Positions 11,500 to 20,979 of a stretch of 40,238 nt of DNA are shown piece by piece (positions within the stretch are counted from its first letter, which is position 1; each line of letters begins with the position of its first letter). The stretch is from Chara braunii (Eukaryota; Streptophyta; Charophyceae; Charales; Characeae). The stretch covers positions 1,028,151 through 1,068,388 of the forward strand of contig BFEA01000474.1 of NCBI GenBank assembly GCA_003427395.1, given 5' to 3'. The translations under genes were made by a program, and so were the position numbers. The notes under the pieces were generated by a model. It did no database searches, was not told the origin of the DNA, and saw nothing but the letters and a program-made list of their open reading frames with translations.

Positions 11500-12920
11500 A
11501 TGTGGAGCATGGAATTTTGGGGGGGGACTCGAAAGGTTCGATGCTGATGGCAAACTCGTCACCAGGAAGTTTTGGAAAATCCTGGGCTGAGAACGGAGTT
11601 CTCCGGGTGAGAGATCTGTGGAATGACATAGTTGGTACATGGTGCACTGGTGAAGAGTTGGAGGAAAAGCTGACGGCTTGCAAGTACATCAGACTGAGAA
11701 GGTCGTTGGTTTTAGAGGCACTCCCCGTGGAATGGCATGAGATCCTATCTCCGGCTCAAGTGAATCCTGCTGGGACCTGGTATGAAATGGAGTCTGATCC
11801 TCCTACCAGGAAATTCTTAAAGATGATGGAACATGACAGCCAGCAGGGGAGGATCTTCCAACAATGGTCTCCGGTGGGTTCGAGTAATGTGCTGATAGAA
11901 GAAGAAGACGAGGAGAGAACTATTACTACCCCACGGGGCAAGCTGACAGAGATCAGAGTTAGGGAGACGGTAAATGAGGAAGGGGATTGGGAAGCAGTTC
12001 TGTGGAATCATGGGAAACCCATTGCGGAGTTGAAAGCTGACCCGAACCAATGGGCTTGGAGGGGAAGACGAGTACGAGGAGAACATGCGAGACTAGACGA
12101 TTTCTCGTTGAATCTAGCTTATGAAATGCAAGCACCGACACGAACTCCACTGATGGCAGCGACGGAAAGATGGACACGGGTGCACCCGGAAGATACAGAA
12201 AAAATAGCCTCAGCTCTCAGGAAATGTTGGGAACAGCTGGCAGAACCCCCGCACCCGAGAGCAGCAGCCTTACTTTGGTTAGCATCTCTGCTGGCTACGC
12301 CGTCCGCGGTCTGGTTAATAAGNCANGGCCTGAGTGTCGACACTCNGTGTAAGCGTTGTAGATGGTCTTTNGAATCGACCGTCCATGTTTGGTGGGATTG
12401 TCCGGCCTCTAGGAGAATTTGGGACTGGTGGGCCCGACGATGGGAGGAATGTATTGGGGAAGGTTTTAAATGGGACAGGGAGTGGGTGCTATTAGGTGGG
12501 GTCCCAGAGAACCTTCCCCTGAAGAAGGGTCAGGGGTATGTTGCTCAGGGGATCAGGGCAATTGGGTTTTGGATTATTTGGTCGAATGAAACAGAGCTCT
12601 TTTTGACAATGAGGCTCCGTCTGACGCCGAGTCCAAGGCAATAATGAAGGTGATGATTCGGAGGTTAATCGCTGCAGAATGGAGGAGGAAGGTCCCCAAG
12701 GGTAGGAATAGTCGAGCAGGGTTGAGATGGTTTCAGGAAACCTGGGGACAAGGGGGGAAGTTAGTTTCTATAAGGGGGGAGGGTGACTTGGTTTTTGCAG
12801 ACTGGCTGCTTAGGTNGGGAGGCCTAGGAGCAGGCACATCAGGCACTTCATACCAGAGCACTCGGTTCAACATCCACAGTAGGAGGCGGAGGGGAAAGTG
12901 GGGAAAGAGAGTGCTGTAGG
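11500..12920 (+). mobile_element. LINE-B, 5'-truncated LINE fragment (ORF2 C-terminus)
   Basis: The copy begins abruptly after the (AAAC)n tract inside the ORF2 C-terminal region, with no endonuclease or RT, as in 5'-truncated LINE insertions. One frame of about 380 codons (11502-12644) matches the LINE-A C-terminus. A zinc finger follows (CKRC...STVHVWWDCPASRRIW, C-x2-C...H-x4-C), interrupted by ambiguous bases at 12323, 12326, 12346 and 12371. At about 12600 a one-base loss in a T-run shifts the frame; reading resumes before 12644 with the terminal MIRRLIAAEWRRKV segment. It is non-functional. No poly(A) tail or target duplication was recognised at its 3' end. Confidence 0.85.
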
Positions 12921-12929
12921 AGAAAAAGG

Positions 12930-13915
12930 GAACCGAATTAGGTTCCAGCCGCCGGGCGGAAGGAGGGATAGAGAGTTTGCAGCCAGAGGCTGCGCTTACC
13001 ATGACGGTTTTTTTGTCGTTTTGCGGGGTTTCTTTTTTGGGAAATGTCGTGGTCGTCGAAGGTGGTCGTCAAATGGTCTGTCGGGGTCTTTTCGGGGTTT
13101 AAGGAAAAAGTCGTAAGGTTGCGGTCGTGGGTAGGAGACATACCGTCAGTTATGAAGGGTCGTGCTAGTGTTAGGTTTAGTGGTCGTTTGATAGGTCGTT
13201 CAGGTTTGTTGTGGACGGGGACTCGGTTAAATCGGTTTTCTTTTTTGGGAAAGAACGAAATCGTATAGGCATGTGTATAAAGTGGGTATGAGGGGTTTTA
13301 TGAGGGGTCATGAAAAGTTGTAACCGCGAAATTCTTAGCGGTCCATTCGGTTTCGTTCGCTCAGTTAGTGGAATGGAAAAGGGGTCGTGACTTCATGGGT
13401 TGCCTGATTTTCACAAACACGTCTACATTCAGTGGTCAAGTTCGCACAGCACTTGTTGGGAGTGTTTTTTTTTTTTTTTTTTTTTTTTTTTGCTAGGGTT
13501 TGTTTTTCGGTCTTTGTCGGTCGGCCTCTTTTCCCTTGAACGTCTCCATGAATTACGTCTAGATTCGGGTGTTGGGGTAACCGGTTTGCTTCTAATGGGA
13601 TTCGGTTTCGTTCGCTCAATAGTGGAATGGAAAAGGGGTCGTGACTTCATGGGTTGTCTGATTTCCACAAATACGTCTACATTCAACATTCAAAGGTCGA
13701 GTCTGCGCAGCACTTGTTGGGAGTGTTTTTTTTTTGTTTGTTTTTTTTGTTTTTTTTGAGGGTTTGTTTTTTCCGGAGATGTCGTGGGCGTTGAATGGTC
13801 TTTGTTGGTCGGAGTTTTTTCCCTTGAACGTTTCCATGAATTATGTCTAAATTCGGGCGTTGGCATAGCCGGTTTGCTTCTAATGGGATTTGACTCTTGT
13901 AATTGTAGAAAAGAG
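12930..13915. repeat. G/T-rich diverged tandem repeat, unit about 250 bp
   Basis: A unit containing GTGGAATGGAAAAGGGGTCG, an ACTTGTTGGGAGTG motif, a T-run and TTTCCCTTGAACGT recurs near 13370, 13620 and partly 13790, spacing about 250 bp. The plus strand is visibly rich in G and T over the whole block. All frames here are products of T-runs or strand bias; no gene is called. Confidence 0.7.
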
Positions 13916-14504
13916 CGTGCGTAAGTCAGTGACCGACGATGCAAATGCGAAGGTTTTTTTTTTTTTTTTTTTTTTTTGCTTCGCGATCTCGATCGACATA
14001 GCACGGCTCGATGACCGATTGATGTACAAACAGAGCACGGAGTACGGGTCGATGACCGACGATGCAAACGGATCATCGTTTTTTTGTTTTGTGGGTTCAT
14101 TATTTGTTCGTTTTTTTGTTTTGTGGGTTCATTATTTCGTTCATTTAAAAAATTCCGGGTCGAAATCCGGGTCGAAGAGGCTGTTAGTTTTCGACGACGG
14201 CTTCGGGATGATTGAGTTGACCTGCTCTTGTGACCTAGGGTCTTGCCTTCCGTTTTTTTTTTTTTTTGCTCGTTTTGAGATATGTTCTTGTCGATGATTC
14301 GTGATGACAGAAAGAAAGCTGTTGATTCAGAAAAATAAGCCAACGGTCTACACCCTTGTCGATGATTGGCGACGAGAAGACAGCTTATGAATGTTAGTGC
14401 CTTCATATCGTCGTCGCGGTTTTTATTTTTGAAAAAAACGAAGAAAAGATCAAGAAAGCAAAATAAAAAGGTTGACGGTTGACGATGCCAGGAGCTTCTT
14501 TATT
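13916..14504. repeat. Short-repeat stretch without gene
   Basis: GTGACCGACGATGCAAA or its variant occurs near 13930 and 14053. A TTTTTTGTTTTGTGGGTTCA unit occurs twice near 14080-14130. T-runs lie at 13953 and 14253. No coding signature was found. Confidence 0.5.
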
Positions 14505-14514
14505 GTTTATAACT

Positions 14515-14821
14515 ATGTAGCACCGTGTTCGCGTTCAGAGGCGAACGCGAACATGTTCGCCCAAACACGAACAACGCCCAAAATCCTCTGAACGCGAACA
14601 TAAAAAAAAAAAAAAAAAAAAAAAGTCTCCAAAAAATCTGAAAAAACAAATATGTTATTTAAAATAACAATACAAGAAACTTTTGNAAAAAAAAAAAAAA
14701 AAAAAGTCTCCAAAAAATCTGAAAAAACAAATATGTTATTTAAAATAACAATACAAGAAACTTTTGCCTTGGAGTCATGTTCAAATTCATAGCCAATCAT
14801 GAGTTAAAAATCAAAAACCGA

Positions 14822-14857
<36 letters not shown>

Positions 14858-14964
14858 GAAAGAAATTACGTTCGCCCGAACATGTTCGCGACCTGTTCAC
14901 GCGAACGTGCGAACACGTTTGCGCGAACGTGAAGGGGTGCGAACACGTTCGCCGTGCTACGCAG
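14515..14964. mobile_element. MITE-like element with GTTCGCG-rich ends
   Basis: The block is flanked by GTTTATAACT at 14505-14514 and again at 14965-14974, an apparent 8- to 10-bp target duplication. Its ends carry GTAGCAC and GTGCTAC in inverted orientation. Both subterminal zones are crowded with GTTCGCG/CGCGAAC motifs (about 14526-14600 and 14868-14955). The centre is A/T homopolymer sequence without coding capacity. Terminal inversions and a short duplication suggest a non-autonomous hAT- or Mutator-like DNA transposon. The superfamily is open because the duplication length is ambiguous. Confidence 0.7.
14605..14766. repeat. About 80-bp direct duplication around an N, probable assembly artefact
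   Basis: An A-run followed by GTCTCCAAAAAATCTGAAAA and about 50 more identical bases occurs twice, with a single N at 14686 between copies. Exact identity plus an N at the joint suggests an unmerged contig overlap rather than biology. Confidence 0.7.
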
Positions 14965-14974
14965 GTTTATAACT

Positions 14975-16120
14975 TAAATATTTATTTTTTCGTATTATTA
15001 TTTTCTGAAGATTTTTTTTTATTATTGTTATTGACCCCCTGGTTGAGATATGAACATGCAACTGGGTCTAGGCCGTGCATATACGCCAAATATCTGCATA
15101 TGAAAAAAAAGATAGATGTTCTGGCCTTGTTTGTAGATTGATTTTTTTGCTTTTTTTTTTTTTTTTTTTTTTCAATCATAATTCATTATTTACTGAACAA
15201 GGAATAAATTGAGTAGACATACTATAAAAGGTTAGTTGATGAGTAAAAAACGATGTGCAGAAAGAAGCTTATGCAATTGTATGTGGTAGTATGTACACAG
15301 GCAATCAGCAAGAAGTATGCGCTTTCATATGCTCGCATGTGTATTGCCAGCCGATCTTGAAAAAGGATGTGTATGAAGAAGTGAAGGGGAGAGAGAAAAG
15401 GAGAAGGTACGAGGACGAAGCTGGGCGAAGGAAGGAGGCAAGGAGAAGAAAAATAGACAAGAGAAGGAGGAGAAAGGAGAAACACGTGTATTTAGATTCT
15501 TCTTCGAGGATACGTGTGGCGAAATAGAAGGGAGAAAACGAGAAAAAAAAGCAATAGCGCAAAAATAATCGGGAAAGAAAAAGACGAGGAACAGAAAGAC
15601 GACAAGGGAAAGAAGGAGAGCAGAAAAAAGGTGAAAAAGAGGGACCTTACCTATTTTGGTTATCGAATACGCGTGATTTTGACGGGCTATCCGAACGACG
15701 ACGACTATTACGAAAGAGCAGAAGAAAGAGCTGGTAAGTGTCGAATTTTATGACTTATTTGATATATATATATTAATATATATGACAAACAAACGAAAAA
15801 TCAATCAATAACAATCGTATCATTTACGACTATTGCACGCATGCATATGTCAATCAATTTACATATCAATCAGTCTAATTCGATCTTTATTACTACTCAT
15901 TTGAATCATTTATTGCTTGTATGTGTATGCGTTTCTGCGTGTATGTATGTGCATATATGTCTGTATACGTATATGAGAGGGAGAGAGAGAAAAATCGATT
16001 TGTAATATGCGAAAACGATTCGCTCTGCATGAACCTCTACGTTGCTTCGCAATGAAATCGCTCTTGTATATTACAAATCTCGATGGATTCCATTTTTTCC
16101 TTTTTTCTCTTTCTTTTTCT
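14975..16120. other. A+T-rich and purine-rich stretch without gene
   Basis: Short homopolymers (T-run at 15150-15172), a strongly purine-rich plus strand at about 15365-15650 and a TATATATA patch near 15762. Open frames here are Lys/Arg/Glu-rich products of the purine bias with no recognisable motif, so none is called. Confidence 0.45.
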
Positions 16121-16708
16121 NNNNNNNNNNNNNNNNNNNNNNNNNNNNNNNNNNNNNNNNNNNNNNNNNNNNNNNNNNNNNNNNNNNNNNNNNNNNNNNN
16201 NNNNNNNNNNNNNNNNNNNNNNNNNNNNNNNNNNNNNNNNNNNNNNNNNNNNNNNNNNNNNNNNNNNNNNNNNNNNNNNNNNNNNNNNNNNNNNNNNNNN
16301 NNNNNNNNNNNNNNNNNNNNNNNNNNNNNNNNNNNNNNNNNNNNNNNNNNNNNNNNNNNNNNNNNNNNNNNNNNNNNNNNNNNNNNNNNNNNNNNNNNNN
16401 NNNNNNNNNNNNNNNNNNNNNNNNNNNNNNNNNNNNNNNNNNNNNNNNNNNNNNNNNNNNNNNNNNNNNNNNNNNNNNNNNNNNNNNNNNNNNNNNNNNN
16501 NNNNNNNNNNNNNNNNNNNNNNNNNNNNNNNNNNNNNNNNNNNNNNNNNNNNNNNNNNNNNNNNNNNNNNNNNNNNNNNNNNNNNNNNNNNNNNNNNNNN
16601 NNNNNNNNNNNNNNNNNNNNNNNNNNNNNNNNNNNNNNNNNNNNNNNNNNNNNNNNNNNNNNNNNNNNNNNNNNNNNNNNNNNNNNNNNNNNNNNNNNNN
16701 NNNNNNNN
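16121..16708. other. Assembly gap (588 N)
   Basis: Unbroken N run. The left flank is pyrimidine-rich and the right flank purine-rich, so a simple repeat probably stalled assembly. Confidence 0.99.
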
Positions 16709-17038
16709 AGAAAGGGAAGAGAGAGGAGGAGGGAGAAAGGAAGAAGTGAGTTAGTAACATGTTGAGACAAGGAGACGTATGGTGATCTGATGAAACAGGA
16801 GGGTAAGATTACAGAAAGAGCATTGGCAAATATTCGAATCGATGATGTGGCAATGATTAGCAATTTAAATTATTACTCTTTACTCATATTCTAATGATTA
16901 ATAATTATATTAAAATTGCAACGTGCCACCAGGCCGTGGGGGATCGTAATTATATCACGTGTCGTGATGGAAGATATATTCATAAAAGCGTTGAAAAAAA
17001 GAGACGAAAACGGAGCAAAAAAAAAACATAAAAAAAGG
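16709..17038. other. Stretch without gene
   Basis: A purine-rich start, then A+T-rich sequence with no coding or RNA signature. Confidence 0.4.
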
Positions 17039-17046
17039 GAAAAAAA

Positions 17047-17136
17047 CTAGGTTACCAATGGTCCGGAGACCGGACGTCTCCCCCGGACGTCTCCCCCCCC
17101 CGTCGTCCGGATTTCCGGACGACGCCTTTTTGGCAC

Positions 17137-17172
<36 letters not shown>

Positions 17173-17546
17173 CAGTGTTGCGCATGGCCTAGAGACCCTC
17201 CACAAAAAATTTCAGATGTTTCTGAGCATGTACTGATAGGGTGGTATTTGGGGAGGGAGGGGGGGCTAGAAGGGGCTTTGGTGGGGATAGGAGGGGTATA
17301 GATGCGGAACGAATCTTTAAAGATTTTTATTATTTATTCTACTGGCCAAAATGATCCAAAAATTTGGTGGCATACACCTAATGCAAGGTGGAAGCCACAT
17401 GATTTTTTTCAAAAAAAAAAAAAAAAACAATTCTTTTTTTTTGCGCTAGGTCGGACATGCCCTGTCCGGTCCGACGTCCGACCAGACGTCCGGTCGGACA
17501 TCCCGGACGGTTAGGGGGGTCCCGGACGTCCGGCCCGGTAACCTAG
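17047..17546. mobile_element. hAT-like MITE with GTCCGG-rich ends
   Basis: Perfect 10-bp terminal inverted repeats CTAGGTTACC (17047-17056) and GGTAACCTAG (17537-17546). Flanks GAAAAAAA (17039-17046) and GAAAAAAT (17547-17554) form a near-perfect 8-bp target duplication, the length typical of hAT elements. Both subterminal zones carry clustered GTCCGG/CCGGAC motifs (about 17060-17130 and 17450-17535). The 500-bp body has A-runs and no transposase, so it is non-autonomous. The element at 26838-27411 shares the left terminal sequence. Confidence 0.85.
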
Positions 17547-17554
17547 GAAAAAAT

Positions 17555-17803
17555 ACGAAAACAAAGAAACAATGAATTTTAATTTTTTTTGTATTTTCCG
17601 CTCTCTTTCTCTCTCTCTTTTTCTTTCTTTTTCTCTCTCTTTGTACAAACATGGCTACAAAAGAATTGACGGGATGATGGCAATGACGTATATCAAGTAG
17701 TGTTAATGATAATGATGACGGTGCTACTAGTGCTGTTACTAATGATATCGGAAATCACGTTAGGTGGAGATAGGTTGTATACATTTGTTGATCGGGCAGT
17801 ATT

Positions 17804-17861
<58 letters not shown>

Positions 17862-18480
17862 ACGCATGATCATCATCACCATGCGACCACTACCACCATC
17901 ATCATTATCATCATCAACAGATTGAAAGCATTACTATCATCACTGTATCACCATCATCATCATCGTCATCATCATCACCATCATCATCATTGTCATGTTC
18001 ACGATACAAATAAGGATAGCATAAGGGGTCTAAGGACCGACCGACGCACAACACTTCTAAAAATCCAGGAACAAAAAAAAAAAAATTGCGCATCAATGCA
18101 CCCATACCCAATCAATGAAAGACGTCGAATTCTCATGCATCGGATCCTTATCCCGACCAATGCTGATGATGGTAATCACTTCGTTGGATACATAGGATGA
18201 TGACGTGGCTAGTGAATTTTTTTATGTCCATCTCCATCACCATCAATTTCCACCACCATCTTCTGCATCCAATCTCGATAATCATTACCTAGACGATGTA
18301 AACGACTAATCAAATCTTAAATTGATTCCCTCCCCCTTCAAATCAGCGCTGAGGATCCCCAACGACAGCCAGATTAGGACTCCTCGATACCTTTTCCTTG
18401 TATTTCGTATCCTTGTGAACATTCTCGACGTCAGCAATGCTTTGCATGTTCATCTATATCACGCTGACTTTTCCTTCTGC
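17555..18480. repeat. CT-rich tract and (TCA)n microsatellite region
   Basis: A CT-rich tract at about 17590-17642, a long (TCA)n array at about 17803-17862, and interrupted CAT/CAC repeats to about 17995. A long open frame crosses it but consists of Ser, His and Ile runs from the triplet repeat, so no gene is called. From 18200 to 18480 nothing is recognised. Confidence 0.8.
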
Positions 18481-18692
18481 TTCCTCTGAAAGGAGGGAAG
18501 GAAAGAGGGGAAGAGAGAGAAAAAGAGAGAAAGAGGGAGAGAGAGAGAGAGAGAAGGTACACTTCGGCACCCCACGCGAACCCGCCTACTTCAATTTCGG
18601 TCAGAGTACGTGACTCCCTACCTCTTCACGCACAATGTCACTGAAAGAGAGAAAGAGGGATGGAATGAAGGAGAAAGGGACAGAGGGAGAGA

Positions 18693-18735
<43 letters not shown>

Positions 18736-18736
18736 N
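18480..18736. repeat. GA-rich low-complexity tract
   Basis: Purine-rich sequence with (GA)n at about 18530-18555 and 18700-18735, ending at an ambiguous base (18736). Confidence 0.85.
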
Positions 18737-18859
18737 TGATCATTCATATGAGGTGAAAAAAAAAAACAATAAAAACTTACACGAGGAATCGTCAAGAGCA
18801 AAATCTCCTTCGTGTTCAGCTCATGACACGCTGCGTTGCGGACCTCGATCTGATACAAA

Positions 18860-19135
18860 CACGACGTTACACGTAGTGCTACGTGGCAAACAGTTGGCGC
18901 AATGGATTTACACATGGCGCTTCACATGTCGCCATGTGTAAGATCATGGCGGCATGTGCCATATGCCACGTGGCATTCCCACGTGGCAAGCGGTTGGCGC
19001 TACAAGTGGCGTAGCGTACATGTGGCACAAAAGATCGTTGCAAGTGGCGCTACACGTGGAGCTATACCTAGCTCGCCTTAGCTCCACGTGACGTGGCACT
19101 ACACCTAGCCTTTGCTCCACGTGTCCTGACTCTAC
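18860..19135. repeat. Cluster of CACGTGG / GTGGCGC motifs
   Basis: The hexamer CACGTG and the string TGGCGCTAC or close variants recur many times on both strands. The density resembles the motif-rich ends of the short transposons in this window, but no terminal inverted repeats or target duplication were found. A degraded element is possible. Confidence 0.55.
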
Positions 19136-19431
19136 ACATTTCCCGACTAATTCCCGCAATAATTTTAATTTTTGAAAAATGTTATTTTCCATCTGGCCAG
19201 ACCTTGAGATTATCCCATCGCCACACGGTGAATTGCTTATGAGCCAAAAAGGAACAAAAAAAGGAGGAAAAAAAAAGGAATTGCGGGAGAGAAGCATGCA
19301 TTCACGCTCTCCTTAATCATTTACTCTTTTCTTTCCTTACTAGAAATTATACATTAATGATATTACAAGTCTCTTCTTCGCTCACACCGTTATGAGATAT
19401 GGGGGTCTGAGATCCAGACCTCCATCGGATG
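19136..19431. other. Stretch without gene
   Basis: Mixed sequence with A-runs near 19255-19280; nothing recognised. Confidence 0.4.
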
Positions 19432-19925
19432 CCCTAATTGCACTTAATTGCACTTAACTGCACTTAATTGCACTGAGGTAGGTAGGTAAGTAGATAGGTA
19501 GGTAGGTAGGTTATCTAAGTAATGTATGTATCTGTATGTGTGTGTGTGTGTGTTGTTATGTTCGCAATACAGAACTATATCTGTATGTGTGTGTGTGTGT
19601 TGTGTTTTTTCTGCCTATGTGTTTGTGTTTGTGTTTGTATGTGTGTGTTTGTGTCTGTTTGTGTGTTTGCGTGTGTGTTTGCGTGTGTCTGTGCGTGTCT
19701 GTGCGTGTGTGTGCGTGTGTGTGTGTGTGTGTGCGTGTGTGCGCGTGTGTGCGTGTGTGTGTGTTTGTGTGTGTGTTTGTGTGTGTGTGCGTGTGTGTGT
19801 GTGTGTGCGTGTGTGTGCGTGTGTGTGTATCTGTGTCTGTTTGAGTGTTTCAGTGTTTCGGTGTTTCAGTGTTTCAGTGTTTGAGGGTATGTGCGCATGT
19901 GTGCATGTCTGCATGTGTCCATGTG
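19432..19925. repeat. Microsatellite cluster: 10-bp, GGTA and TG repeats
   Basis: Four copies of a TTGCACTTAA-type decamer (19437-19475), a (GGTA)n-like tract (19477-19511), and then an interrupted (TG)n array with TTTG and GCG variants to about 19840, followed by a GTTTCAGT-type repeat to about 19885. Frames across it are Val/Cys periodic artefacts. Confidence 0.9.
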
Positions 19926-20213
19926 TGGTTCACTCCCTACATCTCTTCTGAGCTAGATGCATGTGCGCTAGTATCAGTATGGGACAACGACAACATGCTT
20001 CACCCCTGTATGATGAACTGTGTATCATCCTGCTTGCGGCTGCCACACACCACTCGTTCAAGCATGAGGCATCAGCAGCTCAACACAAGGGGGGGAAAAA
20101 AAAAAAAAAAAAAAAAAAAGGCGGAACTTGCCCGAAACTAAATGAACACAAGGAGTGTGGTCTGACGTGACACGAATATCACTCCATCATCATTATATCT
20201 TTGGCATGGGGGC

Positions 20214-20466
20214 CACGTGGATGTTATCTACAGACGTGGCATGAAAAGTGGATCATGCACCTACATACGGATGGGGACCACGTGGATGTTATCTGACGTG
20301 TATCTACCCACAGATGGGGACCACGTGGATGTGGGGACCACCTGGATGTTATCTGACGTGGCACGAAAATTGGATCATGTATCTACCCACGGATGGAGAT
20401 TAGGTGGATGTTATCCGAGGTGGCACGAAAATTAGACCACGCAGATATTATCTGGCGTGGCACGGA
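20214..20466. repeat. Diverged minisatellite with ACGTGGATGTTATCTGACGTGG core
   Basis: Units containing GTGGATGTTATCTGACGTGG, a GCACGAAAATT segment and ATCTACCCACGGATGGGGAC recur about four to five times with deletions. No function is visible. Confidence 0.75.
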
Positions 20467-20656
20467 AAATTATATAATAATAATAACAAAAAACAATTTT
20501 AAATATAAATACTAATTACTCTCCGACTAACTGTGGTCATCACCATGCAGTCGACTAATTATGCCTCCCCCGATCCCGATTCCATTACTCCCTTTTTTTA
20601 TCTTCTTGGTGCGCAGTGAACCCTTGCCATCTTCATATCGAGAATGTAAACGACGG

Positions 20657-20688
20657 TTTTTTTTTTTTTTTTTTTTTTTTTTTGGGGA

Positions 20689-20766
<78 letters not shown>

Positions 20767-20845
20767 TTTTTTTTTGGGGGGGGGGGGGGGGGGGTGGAGG
20801 TTACGGAGGGAAGCACGGGAGGTTTTTTTTTTTTTTTTTTTTTTG
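20657..20845. repeat. Poly(T)/poly(G) homopolymer block
   Basis: A T-run (about 20657-20683), then GGGGAGA, then an unbroken G-run of more than 70 bases (about 20691-20764), a T-run of 11, a second G-run of about 19, and another T-run near 20823-20844. It could form G-quadruplexes. It is also a typical place for sequencing or assembly error. Confidence 0.9.
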
Positions 20846-20979
20846 TCTGGGGAGAGGGGAGAGCCGCTTTTTCTGAACCCATCAATTACGCAATAATTCT
20901 TATTTTGGAAAAAAAACAATTATCTAAGAATTACCAGATTGTCGATTATTTACATAAGAATTACCGCTAGATTTAATTG

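Noticed and set aside
15255-15753. Arg/Glu/Lys-rich frames resembling nuclear proteins
   Set aside because: They follow from a purine-rich strand; there is no homologue-like motif, and frames on the other strand are equally long.
15910-16863. Long open frames crossing the N run
   Set aside because: Almost all codons are unknown bases; only the gap keeps the frame open.
17700-18200. 166-codon open frame rich in Ser, His and Ile
   Set aside because: It is a translation of (TCA)n and CAT/CAC microsatellites with no domain or conserved flank.
19522-19951. Open frames of 100-140 codons made of Val-Cys repeats
   Set aside because: They read through an interrupted TG microsatellite; several overlapping frames exist at once, as expected for a dinucleotide repeat.
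20561-20896. Gly-rich or Pro-rich protein frames
   Set aside because: They are translations of the G homopolymer and flanking T-runs.
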